A DNA stretch of 64,000 nt from Catenovulum sp. 2E275 (lineage in GTDB: Bacteria > Pseudomonadota > Gammaproteobacteria > Enterobacterales > Alteromonadaceae): NCBI RefSeq assembly GCF_025515275.1, contig NZ_JAOPFU010000014.1:26468-90467 (forward strand). Reading direction: 5' to 3'. Both the position numbers and the translations under genes were made by a program. Shown here piece by piece: positions 21,149-30,434 of the stretch. Every line of letters begins with the position of its first letter. Positions within the stretch are counted from its first letter, which is position 1. The notes under the pieces are model-generated. The model ran no database searches and had not been told where the DNA came from. It was given only the letters and a program-made list of their open reading frames with translations.

Positions 21149-22858
21149 ATGAATTACATTGAAATAAGCTTATTTATAATAGCCGTTGCCGGTGTTATCG
21201 GTATGGGTATCTGGAAGAGCAAACAAGGCGTAGATGATTTAGAGCATCAGTCTAGTAGTTCTTACTTTTTAGCGGGCCGAGGCTTGTCTTGGTATTTAGT
21301 TGGTTTTTCATTAATTGCAGCCAATATATCAACTGAACAATTTGTTGGTATGTCGGGTAAAGCCGCCGACTGGTTAGGCATGGCTATCGCCTCTTACGAG
21401 TGGATGGCTGCAATTACTTTAGTGGTGGTTGCATTTGTATTTTTACCCCGCTTTTTAAAAGCCGGTATTTATACCGTTCCTGAGTTTTTGGAATATAGAT
21501 ACGGCTCATTTTCTCGCACAGTCATGGCGGTTGCTACCCTATTAATTTTAGTGGGTGTACCAACAGCATCGGTTATTTATTCGGGCGCAAAAGTGATTTC
21601 CGGTTATTACCCTGACGTATTTATTTTAGGCAACCTAACTGCTGCATGTTGGCTTATTGCTTTACTGGCTGCTGGTTATGTCTTTGTTGGTGGTTTAAAA
21701 GCTTGTGTGTGGACAGATTTAGTCTGGGGCTCTGCACTGATTATTGGTGGCGGTATTGTTGCTTATTTAGCATTTCAGGCTTTAGGCAGTGCAGATCCTG
21801 CATCTTTAGTGCAAACTGCAACCCTTAAAGATGTCACCACTGAGCAATTACAAAATGCCGGAAGTTGGGAGCGATTTCAGTTATTAAATGCAGGTACAGC
21901 CGAAGAAGGTGGCAAACTGCACATGATCCGCCCAATTGATGATGCTGAAATTCCGTGGACAGCTTTAATTATCGGTTTATGGATCCCTAACTTTTTTTAT
22001 TGGGGCTTAAACCAATACATTATCCAGCGTACTTTAGGCTCTAAATCGTTAGCGGAAGGCCAAAAAGGGATTGTATTTGCTGCTTTTTTAAAACTATTAA
22101 TTCCTTTTGTTGTCGTGATTCCGGGGATTTTAGCTTTTAACCTTTATTACGAGCAACTTGCCTTACAAAATGGTGGCTTTGATTATGATGCCGCATTCCC
22201 GACTTTATTACGTAATTTAATTAAACCTTATCCTTGGGTTTCATGGTTTATTCTTGCCGCTATTTTTGGAGCGATAGTTAGCTCACTGGCTTCAATGCTT
22301 AACTCAGCATCGACCATTGCTACTATGGATTTATACAAAAAAGTAAAACCGGATACCCATGACGATAAACTACCGCAAATCGGACGTTTATTTGTAGTGA
22401 TTTTTGTGATGATCTCAGCCTTAATTGCACCCACATTAAGTCATCCGGGGTTTGGTGGTATCTTTACTTTTATTCAGGAATTCCAAGGCTTTATCAGCTC
22501 AGGTATTATCGCTATTTTCTTATTCGGGATGTTAGTGCCAAGAGCGCCGCGCTTTTTAGGCTGGAGCGGCATTTTATTAAATGTTGTGCTGTATGGCTCT
22601 ATTAAGTGGATTTTTGGCGATATGATAGTGGACGCTGGTTTATGGTTTTCAAATGAAATTGCATTTTTAGATCGTATGGCAATCTGCTTTATTTTAGTCA
22701 TGCTTTATTGCGCAATTGCTACTTTAGTTAAGCCTTTAGATAAACCAGTTGAATTACCGGTGAATAGCGAGATTGAACTGGCGTCATCCAAGAGTGCAAA
22801 AATTGCAGGCGTGTTAGTGGTGTTAATGACAATCGGCCTGTATATCCAGTTCTGGTAA
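21149..22858 (+). CDS. Sodium/sugar symporter, SSS family (vSGLT-like)
   Basis: This 569-residue inner-membrane symporter of the SLC5/SSS family has about 14 transmembrane helices and is close in motif pattern to Vibrio vSGLT, which takes up galactose and glucose with sodium. Residues that bind the sugar in vSGLT have visible counterparts: the glutamine in AANISTEQFVGMSG, glutamate in ASYEWM, asparagine in YWGLNQYIIQRTLG, lysine in FAAFLKL and glutamine in FIQEFQGF. The sodium-site serines in SLASMLNSAS are also present. An inserted loop occurs around residues 225-265. Galactose or glucose is the likely substrate, by inference. LacI-like sites upstream link it to the galactanase gene. Confidence 0.88.
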   Translation: MNYIEISLFIIAVAGVIGMGIWKSKQGVDDLEHQSSSSYFLAGRGLSWYLVGFSLIAANISTEQFVGMSGKAADWLGMAIASYEWMAAITLVVVAFVFLPRFLKAGIYTVPEFLEYRYGSFSRTVMAVATLLILVGVPTASVIYSGAKVISGYYPDVFILGNLTAACWLIALLAAGYVFVGGLKACVWTDLVWGSALIIGGGIVAYLAFQALGSADPASLVQTATLKDVTTEQLQNAGSWERFQLLNAGTAEEGGKLHMIRPIDDAEIPWTALIIGLWIPNFFYWGLNQYIIQRTLGSKSLAEGQKGIVFAAFLKLLIPFVVVIPGILAFNLYYEQLALQNGGFDYDAAFPTLLRNLIKPYPWVSWFILAAIFGAIVSSLASMLNSASTIATMDLYKKVKPDTHDDKLPQIGRLFVVIFVMISALIAPTLSHPGFGGIFTFIQEFQGFISSGIIAIFLFGMLVPRAPRFLGWSGILLNVVLYGSIKWIFGDMIVDAGLWFSNEIAFLDRMAICFILVMLYCAIATLVKPLDKPVELPVNSEIELASSKSAKIAGVLVVLMTIGLYIQFW

Positions 22859-22863
22859 TAAAT

Positions 22864-22949
22864 AACCTCAATTCGGTTTAATGAATATGTAGAATTATAA
22901 GGTTAAATAATTCAATTAGTTAGAATACACCTTAACCCGAGTTGAGGTT
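22864..22949. repeat. Segment bounded by imperfect 18-bp inverted repeats
   Basis: AACCTCAATTCGGTTTAA (22864-22881) and the complement of 22932-22949 match at 16 of 18 positions, 50 bases apart, just after the symporter stop. It may form a long hairpin that ends or stabilises the symporter transcript, or be a decayed small repeat element. No T run follows. Confidence 0.4.
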
Positions 22950-23086
22950 AATTAATTGACCGAATTTGCGAGCCTAGTTTGGTCAGTCAACGATTAGTCG
23001 TGTGGTCCAGGGAAGGACATTTCTACATATCAAAGCGTGAAACTCTGGATAAAAAAGCTTTGAGTTTAATTTCGTTTTATACTTGG

Positions 23087-23563
23087 TTATTTAGCTGCTA
23101 TTTTTTGCAAATAACGGTTTAAAATTTTATCCAGTTCATTAGCAAAATTTCGGCGGTCTGTTTGGCTTAAACTCGCAGGTCCTCCGGTTTGAATGCCGCT
23201 CGAACGTAAAGTTTCATAAAAATCCCGCATGCCCAATTTTGCTTTAATAGTTGCAACAGAATATAACTCACCTCTTGGGTTAAGCGCCATGCCCCCTTTA
23301 TTAAGCACTTCGTAAGCCAGCGGAATATCTGCGGTTATGACTAAATCATCTTGATTACAGCGCTCTACAATTTCGTTGTCTGCCTGATCAAAACCAGCAG
23401 AAACCCGATACATTTTAATATAAGGTGACGATGGTACTTTTACATTCTGGTTGGCAATTAGAGTGGTTTCTATTTTTGTGCGCTGCGCGGCTCTAAAAAT
23501 AATCTCTTTAATTACCGCAGGGCAGGCATCAGCATCAACCCAAATTTTCATTACATCATTCAT
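23087..23563 (-). CDS. YaiI/YqxD family protein (DUF188)
   Basis: This 158-residue protein of the UPF0178/YaiI family has a PIN-like fold and uncharacterised function. Characteristic stretches are [62 protein letters not shown] and [20 protein letters not shown]. The ATG at 23563 overlaps the TAA stop of the GGDEF gene (TAATG), so translation is probably coupled. A second in-frame ATG (MKIW, 23551) aligns better with E. coli YaiI and is also possible. Confidence 0.9.
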   Translation of the reverse strand: MNDVMKIWVDADACPAVIKEIIFRAAQRTKIETTLIANQNVKVPSSPYIKMYRVSAGFDQADNEIVERCNQDDLVITADIPLAYEVLNKGGMALNPRGELYSVATIKAKLGMRDFYETLRSSGIQTGGPASLSQTDRRNFANELDKILNRYLQKIAAK

Positions 23564-24585
23564 TAAAATAACTCAATCTCGCCAACTTCTAACATACTGT
23601 TACCAAAGCCATCACCATGTATTTTGGCAACGGTATCAAAACTAATAATGCAGTTTTTACCCGATTCTTTAGCATGGTTTAAAGAACGAGTTGCCCGATC
23701 AATTAATTCACTAGTTAATATTCCAGGCAAGGTCATGGTATATCCAATACTGACTGTAATAGTTTCAATTCTAGGGAAATTTGATTCAGAAACTCGTAAT
23801 CGAAAACGCTCTAAAATATCTTCGGCGCTGCGTTTACTCACATACCGGATTAACACCGCAAATTGTTCTCCATTAAAACGACATATTAAATCACTTTCTC
23901 TGAACGAAATTTCCATCAGACGCGCGAGTTTAATTAATACTTCATCACCAATTGAGTGACCAAATCTTTCATTAACGCGTTTAAAATCATCAATATCAAT
24001 TAATACCACTGCATGTGAACTAGGCAAATGTAAATCATCACGTCTATCCTGTTCCACTTTAATAATGCTGTCATCTTCAAGCGACTGATCAGAATAGAAT
24101 GTATTGCCGTTAACCGCATCTGAAAAAATGCTTGGCGTAAATAAACCAGTCAAATTATCCCTTTGGTAAAAATATAAAACCGACAATTGATTGGTCCAAA
24201 TCGTAATAAGTGTATTAAAAATATTGATTCGAGAGATATCAGCATTTTCTAGTCCAACTTTAAAAGCAAATAAAGCAAAGCAAGACCCCTCATTTAATAC
24301 ACAAAAATATTGCACGCCCTGCTCTTCAAAATGACTTGGGATACTTTTTCGCCCTAATGCCATTTCTTTTACTATTCTTGACTCGTTATCTGAAATATCA
24401 CTTTTTCCGTTAATAAATGCTAAATCTAATTCATCTCCATTATGCATAAGCTGGTTGATATAAATGCGATATTCATACATTGATATAATTTGTCGGCAAA
24501 ATTTTAACCCCAGAGTATTTAACTGTGTGATTGAGGTTTGTTTGGTCATTTTATCAAATGCCTGATGTAGTTTTTCCCACTTCAT
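23563..24585 (-). CDS. GGDEF-domain protein with degenerate signature
   Basis: This 340-residue cytoplasmic protein has no membrane segment. Residues about 1-160 form a GAF-like region of no recognised family. A GGDEF domain covers about residues 165-325 ([54 protein letters not shown]). The active-site signature is NGEQF in place of GG[DE]EF: the metal-binding third position is kept but the first glycine and the fourth glutamate are changed. Diguanylate cyclase activity is therefore doubtful; it may bind GTP or c-di-GMP as a regulator. An in-frame linker of about 35 residues interrupts the first third of the domain. It is coupled to the yaiI-type gene. Confidence 0.82.
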   Translation of the reverse strand: MKWEKLHQAFDKMTKQTSITQLNTLGLKFCRQIISMYEYRIYINQLMHNGDELDLAFINGKSDISDNESRIVKEMALGRKSIPSHFEEQGVQYFCVLNEGSCFALFAFKVGLENADISRINIFNTLITIWTNQLSVLYFYQRDNLTGLFTPSIFSDAVNGNTFYSDQSLEDDSIIKVEQDRRDDLHLPSSHAVVLIDIDDFKRVNERFGHSIGDEVLIKLARLMEISFRESDLICRFNGEQFAVLIRYVSKRSAEDILERFRLRVSESNFPRIETITVSIGYTMTLPGILTSELIDRATRSLNHAKESGKNCIISFDTVAKIHGDGFGNSMLEVGEIELF

Positions 24586-24691
24586 ATTAAGTTCTCTGTT
24601 GGGTTAACTCATAATAAATAAAACTTGTGCTGTTTTAGCAGTCAATAAACGTTAGAATACGCTTTTAAATTTAGTTTATACAACAGTATAC

Positions 24692-25255
24692 ATGCAAACC
24701 TGCTTAAAAATGTCCGTTGCGCACAAAACTGAAGATTTAATTGATATTTTTTATCAATCACTTGGCAAACAATATAATACCCGAGTGATAAAAGGTAGTG
24801 ATGAACCTATTTATTTACCGGCCAATCAATCCACCCCATATCATCAAATTGTATTTGCACACGGTTTTTATACCAGCGCCCTGCACGAAATAGCGCACTG
24901 GTGTTTGGCTGGTGAAAAACGCCGCCAGTTAGAAGATTATGGTTACTGGTATTGCCCAGACGGACGCGATCAAACTCAGCAGACCGAGTTTGAGCAGGTT
25001 GAAATAAAACCACAGGCAATTGAATGGTGTTTATCAGTTGCTGCTGGGCTTTCATTTAACGTAAGCTGCGATAATTTAAATGGCAGTTATACCCCAAATC
25101 GGCACGCATTCAGAGCAAAAATATTTAATCAGGTAAAACTGTATTTGGCTCAAGGGCTTCCTCCCAGAGTACACCAATTATGTCAGGCATTAGCAGAGTT
25201 TTATCAGGTAGAATTTCCCTTAAAAATATCACAATTTAATGAGTTTGAGCGGTGA
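24692..25255 (+). CDS. epmC: Elongation factor P hydroxylase EpmC
   Basis: EpmC (YfcM) hydroxylates the beta-lysylated lysine of elongation factor P. The 187-residue protein shows IKGSDEPIYLPANQSTPYHQIVFAHGFYTSALHEIAHWC, in which HEIAHWC carries metal-binding histidines and glutamate. YGYWYCPDGRDQTQQTEFEQVEIKPQAIEW and AAGLSFNVSCDNLNG are also typical. The first ATG is given; a second at 24710 (MSVAHKTEDLIDIF) aligns better with E. coli, and neither has a clear ribosome site. It overlaps the following gene by 4 bases. epmA, epmB and efp are not in this window. Confidence 0.93.
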   Translation: MQTCLKMSVAHKTEDLIDIFYQSLGKQYNTRVIKGSDEPIYLPANQSTPYHQIVFAHGFYTSALHEIAHWCLAGEKRRQLEDYGYWYCPDGRDQTQQTEFEQVEIKPQAIEWCLSVAAGLSFNVSCDNLNGSYTPNRHAFRAKIFNQVKLYLAQGLPPRVHQLCQALAEFYQVEFPLKISQFNEFER

Positions 25256-26376
25256 AAATATTTAAATTAGGATTAATCATTAACCCCATTGCCGGCATTG
25301 GCGGCAGCGTAGCGTTAAAAGGCAGCGATGGTGAGCAAACCCAGCAACAGGCTTTTGCCTTAGGGGCAAATAAACTAGCAAATCAAAAAACCCAAATAGC
25401 GCTTGAATATTTAACCGGATTTAAAAATAAAATTGAAGTTTACACCGCAAATGATGAAATGGGCGCGGCTTTAGCTCAGGGGTTAGGGTTTACCACACAT
25501 ATAGTGCATACAAGCCCTGCTCAAACCAGTGCAGAAGATACTAAAATATGTGTGCAAAATTTAATAAATGCAGAGGTTGATTTAATTTTATTTGCCGGTG
25601 GCGATGGCACTGCGCGCAATATTTGTGAAGTTGCACCAGAGCATATTCCAGTTTTAGGTATTCCGGCAGGTTGTAAAATTCATTCTGGGGTTTATACCAT
25701 CACCCCAAAAGCCGCCGGCGAACTTTGTCAAAAGTTAATCAGCGGCGAAATGCTCACTCTGGCCGAAGCCGATGTGATGGATATAGACGAAAATCAATTC
25801 AGACAAGGCATTGTTAAAGCTAAACGTTATGGCGATTTATTAATCCCGATGGATTTACGCTATGTACAAGCTGTTAAACAAGGTGGCAAAGAAACCGAAG
25901 AACTAGTTTTACAGGATATAGCTGCAGATATTATCGAGCTTATGGAAGAAGATGAAAACTGCCTGTATTTAATTGGCTCAGGTTCAACCACCCAAGCGAT
26001 CATGCAAGCCTTATATTTAGACAATACTTTACTTGGGGTTGATGCAGTTTATCAGCAAAATTTAGTTGGCCGTGACTTAACTGAAAATCAAATTTGGCAA
26101 TTAATGCAGCAATATCCAAAAACCAAATTAATTATTAGTTTAATTGGTGGTCAGGGTCATATTTTAGGGCGTGGTAATCAACAAATCAGCCCACGGATTA
26201 TTGCTCAAATCGGCAAATATAACATTCATTTAGTGGCAACCAAAAGCAAATTACAAAAGTTAGATGGCAAACCCTTAATTGTAGATACATTAGATAACTC
26301 AATTAATGAATCTTTAGCCGGATTAATCAAAGTCACCACTGGCTTTCATGACTCTGTGCTTTATCCGGTCGGTTAA
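25252..26376 (+). CDS. ATP-NAD kinase family protein (AcoX-like)
   Basis: This 374-residue protein is of the ATP-NAD/AcoX kinase superfamily. LGLIINPIAGIGGSVALKGSDG at the N-terminus and the nucleotide motif LFAGGDGTARNICEV (about residue 120) mark the kinase-like fold. A second half (LYLIGSGSTTQAIMQAL, LIGGQGHILGRGNQQISPRI) is typical of this subgroup and absent from true NadK. The substrate is unknown. The start is GTG, overlapping the epmC stop (GTGA), so it is translationally coupled. It is not the housekeeping NAD kinase, which is shorter. Confidence 0.85.
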   Translation: MKIFKLGLIINPIAGIGGSVALKGSDGEQTQQQAFALGANKLANQKTQIALEYLTGFKNKIEVYTANDEMGAALAQGLGFTTHIVHTSPAQTSAEDTKICVQNLINAEVDLILFAGGDGTARNICEVAPEHIPVLGIPAGCKIHSGVYTITPKAAGELCQKLISGEMLTLAEADVMDIDENQFRQGIVKAKRYGDLLIPMDLRYVQAVKQGGKETEELVLQDIAADIIELMEEDENCLYLIGSGSTTQAIMQALYLDNTLLGVDAVYQQNLVGRDLTENQIWQLMQQYPKTKLIISLIGGQGHILGRGNQQISPRIIAQIGKYNIHLVATKSKLQKLDGKPLIVDTLDNSINESLAGLIKVTTGFHDSVLYPVG

Positions 26377-26420
26377 TTAAACAACCAAAACTCAAATAAA
26401 AAGATATAAAAGGTAACAAA

Positions 26421-26708
26421 ATGTCGCAACAAGAACATCAAGCAGCAGAAGCATTTATTGAAAAAATTGAAGCGCAATTAGACCAAATGGTTGAAGATGC
26501 AGACGCAGATACATTATTTATTTCCGGCTATTTACGCGGTCATATTATGCTAACAGCCGGTTATTTAGAAATGGAAAATCAACTCAATATTCAAGATTTA
26601 ATCACCAAAACCAACGACTCACTAGAACAAGCAATCGCAGGCGGTGAATTGGATGAAAACGATCAGCTTTTAGTTAAAAATATGTGGCAACAACTACAAA
26701 CCCTATAA
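26421..26708 (+). CDS. yfcL: YfcL family protein
   Basis: This 95-residue acidic, helical cytoplasmic protein of the YfcL family has unknown function. Key stretches are FIEKIEAQLDQMVEDADADTLFISGYLRGHI-like (read in pieces: DADADTLFISGYLRGHIML) and LVKNMWQQL. It lies 44 bases after the kinase-like gene and, as in E. coli, near epmC (yfcM). AAAGGTAAC gives the ribosome site. Confidence 0.88.
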   Translation: MSQQEHQAAEAFIEKIEAQLDQMVEDADADTLFISGYLRGHIMLTAGYLEMENQLNIQDLITKTNDSLEQAIAGGELDENDQLLVKNMWQQLQTL

Positions 26709-26906
26709 ATGGTAATCAGTTATAAGCTTAGTTTTAATTAACTCACAATAACGTTTAGCTTGGTTTCCGTCATAAAACGATTGGAACAACTCAAGCACGA
26801 ATAAAGCGTTTAAAAGCATTGCTACGTAAAATTGTTTATAAGTTTTACCATTTTTTTGAATGACGCTCGATAATTTTTTTGAGAACGAGGTTTTTCTACA
26901 GTCTCG

Positions 26907-26919
26907 TTAGGTGACCTAA
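26907..26919. promoter_or_regulatory. Palindrome TTAGGTGACCTAA
   Basis: This 13-base perfect odd dyad (six matched pairs around a central G) lies 17 bases before the start of the small membrane protein. It also sits beside an AACGAG/CTCGTT inverted repeat at 26883-26907. It could be an operator; no known regulator is assigned. Confidence 0.3.
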
Positions 26920-26935
26920 ATATGAGGGGGAAATT

Positions 26936-27376
26936 TTGAATATATATAGCTCTCCTAAAAGTGAATTACAGACACAAGAGATGCTTAACAACAAGCGCGT
27001 AATGCTAGGGAGAGTATTTTGTTTCCTCAGTTTACTGATGCTCTGCTCTATTATTGGTTTATACCAAACATTGAGCGCACTGATTGGCATTATTCAAGAT
27101 GTTTCTTCATCTAATGCAGCAGACCCAAAAGTAGTAGCAGGGAGAATAAGTCAAGCATTTGTGTATATGGTTCAGTGGTTATTTTTGGCCGTCTTTGGTT
27201 GGCTATGTACTTTAGTCGCCATATTTTTCTCTAGTTACCGCTCAAGACGTTATTTTGCTGTTTGGCTACTTTCTTCGGTCATCCTGATAGTGTCAATTCC
27301 ATTTGGTTCCTTGTTTGGTCTTATTTTAGCGTTAGTCCTCTTTTTTAAACGAAAAGAGTTCAAAAAGCTCAGCTAA
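26936..27376 (+). CDS. Small membrane protein of unknown function
   Basis: This 146-residue protein is not assigned to a family. A short polar N-terminus (MNIYSSPKSELQTQEM) is followed by hydrophobic segments at about residues 26-52, 72-96 and 105-133, so three or four membrane spans, and it ends in a basic tail (FKRKEFKKLS). The start is TTG at 26936, preceded by a strong AGGGGG ribosome site; the nearest upstream ATG in that frame runs into a stop. The N-terminal YxSPKSEL pattern recurs in small bacterial membrane proteins, but no role follows from that. It ends 4 bases before the convergent serine hydrolase stop. Confidence 0.65.
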   Translation: MNIYSSPKSELQTQEMLNNKRVMLGRVFCFLSLLMLCSIIGLYQTLSALIGIIQDVSSSNAADPKVVAGRISQAFVYMVQWLFLAVFGWLCTLVAIFFSSYRSRRYFAVWLLSSVILIVSIPFGSLFGLILALVLFFKRKEFKKLS

Positions 27377-27380
27377 TAAC

Positions 27381-28526
27381 TTATTGCAGCGATTTAGCAT
27401 TCGCCCAGAAGCCGGATGTTAATTCGCTAATCACGCTAGATTCAGCATTTAATAATATCGCAAACCCTAAATCTAAATCTGGTGAATAACCAATTGCCGC
27501 GCGATATCCCCTCACCCAGCCAGAGTGAAAATAAACAGGATAATCATCAAACTGATAAATTCGCCAGCCATAGCCATAATAAGCATCGGTTAAATATTCA
27601 CGCCAATAACGTTTATTTAGCTCGCGAGTGGTTTTTATTCTCGGTTCAGTTAATTCTGCAAGCAAATTTTTAGATAAAATATCCGGCTGATAACCTAAAT
27701 TAGCGATTAACCAATTTGCTAAATCTGAAATACTGGCATTAACGCCTGCGGCCGGTTCGACTTTGTAAAAGTCGGCATCAATGGCCACTTGAGTCCAAAT
27801 ATATTTGCCCTGTTTTTTATCAATTAACACATGCGGTTTCGCATAATTGTCACCACTGATAAAAGGTTTTAAACCAACCGAAGCATCGGCCATTTTTAAC
27901 GGCGCAAAAATACGCTCATTTAATAGCTCAGCAAAAGGCTCTGGCTGAATGGTTTCAATTGCTGGCTGTACCAAAGAGTAAGCAATATTCTGATAGCCAT
28001 AACATTGATCTGGCTGGCACAAAGGGGTAATTTTATTAAACCATGACAAAATGCGCTGCATATCCCAGTTTTCATGCAATAAATTGTCATAAGCATTTGG
28101 GATTAAACCGCTGGAATGGCTTAATAAATGATGGATCTGAATTTTATCTGCCGCGGTTTTATCTGCCAGAGTAAACTCAGGCACATATTTGGTAATCGGA
28201 TCATTTAAACTGAGTTTATTTTCCAGCGCCAGCATAGTCGTCACGGTTGCCGAAAAGGTTTTAGACACCGAGGCTAACCGAAAAACCGTATGGCTATTTA
28301 CTTTTTGCGACTGGCTTTGATCTGTATATCCAAAAGTTTCAAGCGCAGCTATCTGATTATTTTTAACAATCACATAAGCGCCACCGGGAATACTCATTTG
28401 CGCGAGTTTTAACGCAACTTGCTGTGAAAACCTTTGATTAAAATCAGTGATAGATTCAGCTTTTACAGTAAAGCTGAATAAAAATAGAACAGGAAAAAGC
28501 AGATAAAAAGTTAAGCGAACAGCCAT
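27381..28526 (-). CDS. Serine hydrolase of the beta-lactamase (class C-like) family
   Basis: This is a 381-residue exported penicillin-binding-protein-like hydrolase. Signal peptide: FYLLFPVLFLFSFTVKAES. The catalytic triad motifs are SVSK (SxxK, in FRLASVSKTFSA, about residue 88), YQN (YxN, in CYGYQNIAY) and HSG (in YFHSGWVRGYRAA, replacing KTG). The layout matches peptidase S12/EstB-type enzymes more than resistance beta-lactamases, so the substrate may be a peptide or ester. Two cysteines (PLCQPDQC) precede the YxN loop, as in secreted members. It is monocistronic. Confidence 0.85.
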   Translation of the reverse strand: MAVRLTFYLLFPVLFLFSFTVKAESITDFNQRFSQQVALKLAQMSIPGGAYVIVKNNQIAALETFGYTDQSQSQKVNSHTVFRLASVSKTFSATVTTMLALENKLSLNDPITKYVPEFTLADKTAADKIQIHHLLSHSSGLIPNAYDNLLHENWDMQRILSWFNKITPLCQPDQCYGYQNIAYSLVQPAIETIQPEPFAELLNERIFAPLKMADASVGLKPFISGDNYAKPHVLIDKKQGKYIWTQVAIDADFYKVEPAAGVNASISDLANWLIANLGYQPDILSKNLLAELTEPRIKTTRELNKRYWREYLTDAYYGYGWRIYQFDDYPVYFHSGWVRGYRAAIGYSPDLDLGFAILLNAESSVISELTSGFWANAKSLQ

Positions 28527-28680
28527 ATAAAAAGCACTAAATTAAATATCTCGAACAGATTAAAAAGTGCATTATTCTAACGTTAATCGCTTAACTTAAA
28601 CAAATATATTTTAACAGCTCACTCTTTTATAAATGATTGTTCGAATATCATCTACACTATATCAACAGAAAACAGACATA

Positions 28681-28705
28681 AAAAACCAGCTTTTTGAGCT
28701 GGTTT
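28681..28705 (-). terminator. Terminator after pyruvate kinase gene
   Basis: The 9-bp stem AAACCAGCT / AGCTGGTTT with a 5-nt loop lies 24 bases past the pyk stop. TTTTTTA follows on the minus strand. Confidence 0.85.
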
Positions 28706-28729
28706 CTTGTCAGTCGATAAACTTAAATA

Positions 28730-30145
28730 TTATTCAACTAATGCTTTAACTGTATTGATTTCAAAGCGGTTTGTTTCACCTTTTGGTGAACCTGGTGCGC
28801 TTTTAGCAACAACCACTAAGCTGTTTTCAGTTAAGGTTTTATTTTCAACTAATGGGCTTAATGCTTTATTTAATACTTTAGCGCGTTCTTCAACACTAAT
28901 TAAATAAGCATCAACACCATAGCTTAAAGATAATAGTCTAAGTGGCTCTGGCTCGTAACAAGCAGCATAAATTGGCGCAGCAGGACGATGCGAAGCAATT
29001 TGACGAGCAGTTGTACCCTGACGAGTTGGCACTACAATCGCATCTACATCTAAATCGCGTGCCGCTTTAGCAACCGATTTTGCAATATAAGCCTGTAAAT
29101 TATCACGGGTATCTTCGATATCAAAGTTGATACCTTTAGCTGTTTGTTGCTCAACATGGCGAACAATTCGCGCCATAGTTTCAACTGCTTCAAACGGATA
29201 ATCACCGTAAGCAGATTCACCAGATAACATTACTGCGTCAGTACCATCTAAAACTGCATTAGCAACATCAGAGATTTCTGCACGTGTAGGACGTGGGTTT
29301 TGGATCATGCTTTCAAGCATTTGAGTTGCAGTAATGACCGGGACTTTAGCGCGGATACATTTTTGAATCATAGCTTTTTGCACTAATGGTACTTCTTCAC
29401 CCGGAATTTCAATCCCTAAGTCACCACGTGCAACCATAACGCCATACACAACTTCTAAAATTTCATCTAAATTATCAACCCCTTCGCGGTTTTCAATTTT
29501 AGCGATAATTTTAATTGGCGAATTTTTTTCATCCAAGATTTTTTGAACATCTAATACGTCTTGTTTATTACGTACAAATGAGTGAGCAATAAAATCAACA
29601 CCCGCGTCAATTGCCATTTCAATAAAGCTGCGGTCACGCTCAGTAACAGATGGTAAACGAATCGCAACACCCGGTACGTTTACGCTTTTCTTTTTCTTAA
29701 TTTTGCCGTTGTTTAAAGCCGTTGTGTATAAAGCTTCATCATCTTTGCTGTCTACAACTAACTCTAATAAACCATCATCAATTAAAATATGAGCACCAAC
29801 TGGTACGTCTTTAACAAAACCTAAATAGTTAACCTGAACCGCTTCACGTGTAGTTGCTACATCTAAACCATCGGCACGGAAAGTGACTTTTTCACCCGTT
29901 TTAATGGTTAAATCTTCTTCGATTTTTAAATTAGTACGCATTTCAGGGCCTTTGGTATCAACCAAAACCGCTAATTTTTCACTCACTTTACGTACGTTTT
30001 CAATAACAACACGGGTATCTTCCGGTGTTTGGTGAGCTGTATTTAAACGAATTACGTTAACGCCACGCTTATATAATTCGCCGATAAATTCCACGTCGCC
30101 TTTCAAGTCTGAAACGGTTGCGACTATTTTAGTCTTTTTACTCAT
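28730..30145 (-). CDS. pykF: Pyruvate kinase
   Basis: Pyruvate kinase makes pyruvate and ATP from phosphoenolpyruvate and ADP. The 471-residue length and sequence fit the type I (PykF) form: KTKIVATVSD, the catalytic region IKIIAKIENREGVDNLDEIL, VMVARGDLGIEIPGEEVP, the signature TATQMLESMIQNPRPTRAE and DAVMLSGESAYG. The C-terminal regulatory domain (VVPTRQGTTARQIASHRP) is complete. The N-terminus is slightly shortened (MSKKTKIVATVSDLKG, with DLKGD where most have GPAS/RTE). A promoter-like pair lies upstream at 30188-30216. Confidence 0.95.
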   Translation of the reverse strand: MSKKTKIVATVSDLKGDVEFIGELYKRGVNVIRLNTAHQTPEDTRVVIENVRKVSEKLAVLVDTKGPEMRTNLKIEEDLTIKTGEKVTFRADGLDVATTREAVQVNYLGFVKDVPVGAHILIDDGLLELVVDSKDDEALYTTALNNGKIKKKKSVNVPGVAIRLPSVTERDRSFIEMAIDAGVDFIAHSFVRNKQDVLDVQKILDEKNSPIKIIAKIENREGVDNLDEILEVVYGVMVARGDLGIEIPGEEVPLVQKAMIQKCIRAKVPVITATQMLESMIQNPRPTRAEISDVANAVLDGTDAVMLSGESAYGDYPFEAVETMARIVRHVEQQTAKGINFDIEDTRDNLQAYIAKSVAKAARDLDVDAIVVPTRQGTTARQIASHRPAAPIYAACYEPEPLRLLSLSYGVDAYLISVEERAKVLNKALSPLVENKTLTENSLVVVAKSAPGSPKGETNRFEINTVKALVE

Positions 30146-30187
30146 TTATATTATTCGCCATTAATTGTTTAATTATAAAAATTGTGC

Positions 30188-30216
30188 TGCATATTATACG
30201 CAGTTTTGTTTGTCAA
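30188..30216 (-). promoter_or_regulatory. Promoter-like sequence upstream of pyruvate kinase gene
   Basis: On the minus strand a perfect TTGACA (30216-30211) is followed after 17 bases by TATGCA, with TATAAT also present five bases earlier. It lies 43-71 bases before the ATG. Confidence 0.45.
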
Positions 30217-30434
30217 TTCCGATAAAAAAATGAAATATCATAATTAATTCATCATTATACTCGACATAAAATGACAAAATATACTTTTACATGATTTTAT
30301 TTCCTGCAATTAAAAGTTAAAATGTAAACAATCTAGATCCAACCTCTTAGCGTGTTTGTTTAATAGCACCTATAGTTACATTTTAACTCCACTTCGCTGA
30401 TTCAATTTATTTTATCAAAAGGATAAAAGGATAT

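Noticed and set aside
24640..24665. AATAAACGTTAGAAT as a further LacI-like operator
   Set aside because: Half-sites match poorly and no sugar gene is adjacent.
26901..26919. Integron attC-like core (GTTAGGT) near the small membrane protein
   Set aside because: A matching inverse core with paired arms at the right distance was not found, and there is no integrase in the window.
27381..28526. Antibiotic-resistance beta-lactamase
   Set aside because: The HSG third motif and overall layout fit the general S12 serine hydrolase group; resistance cannot be claimed.
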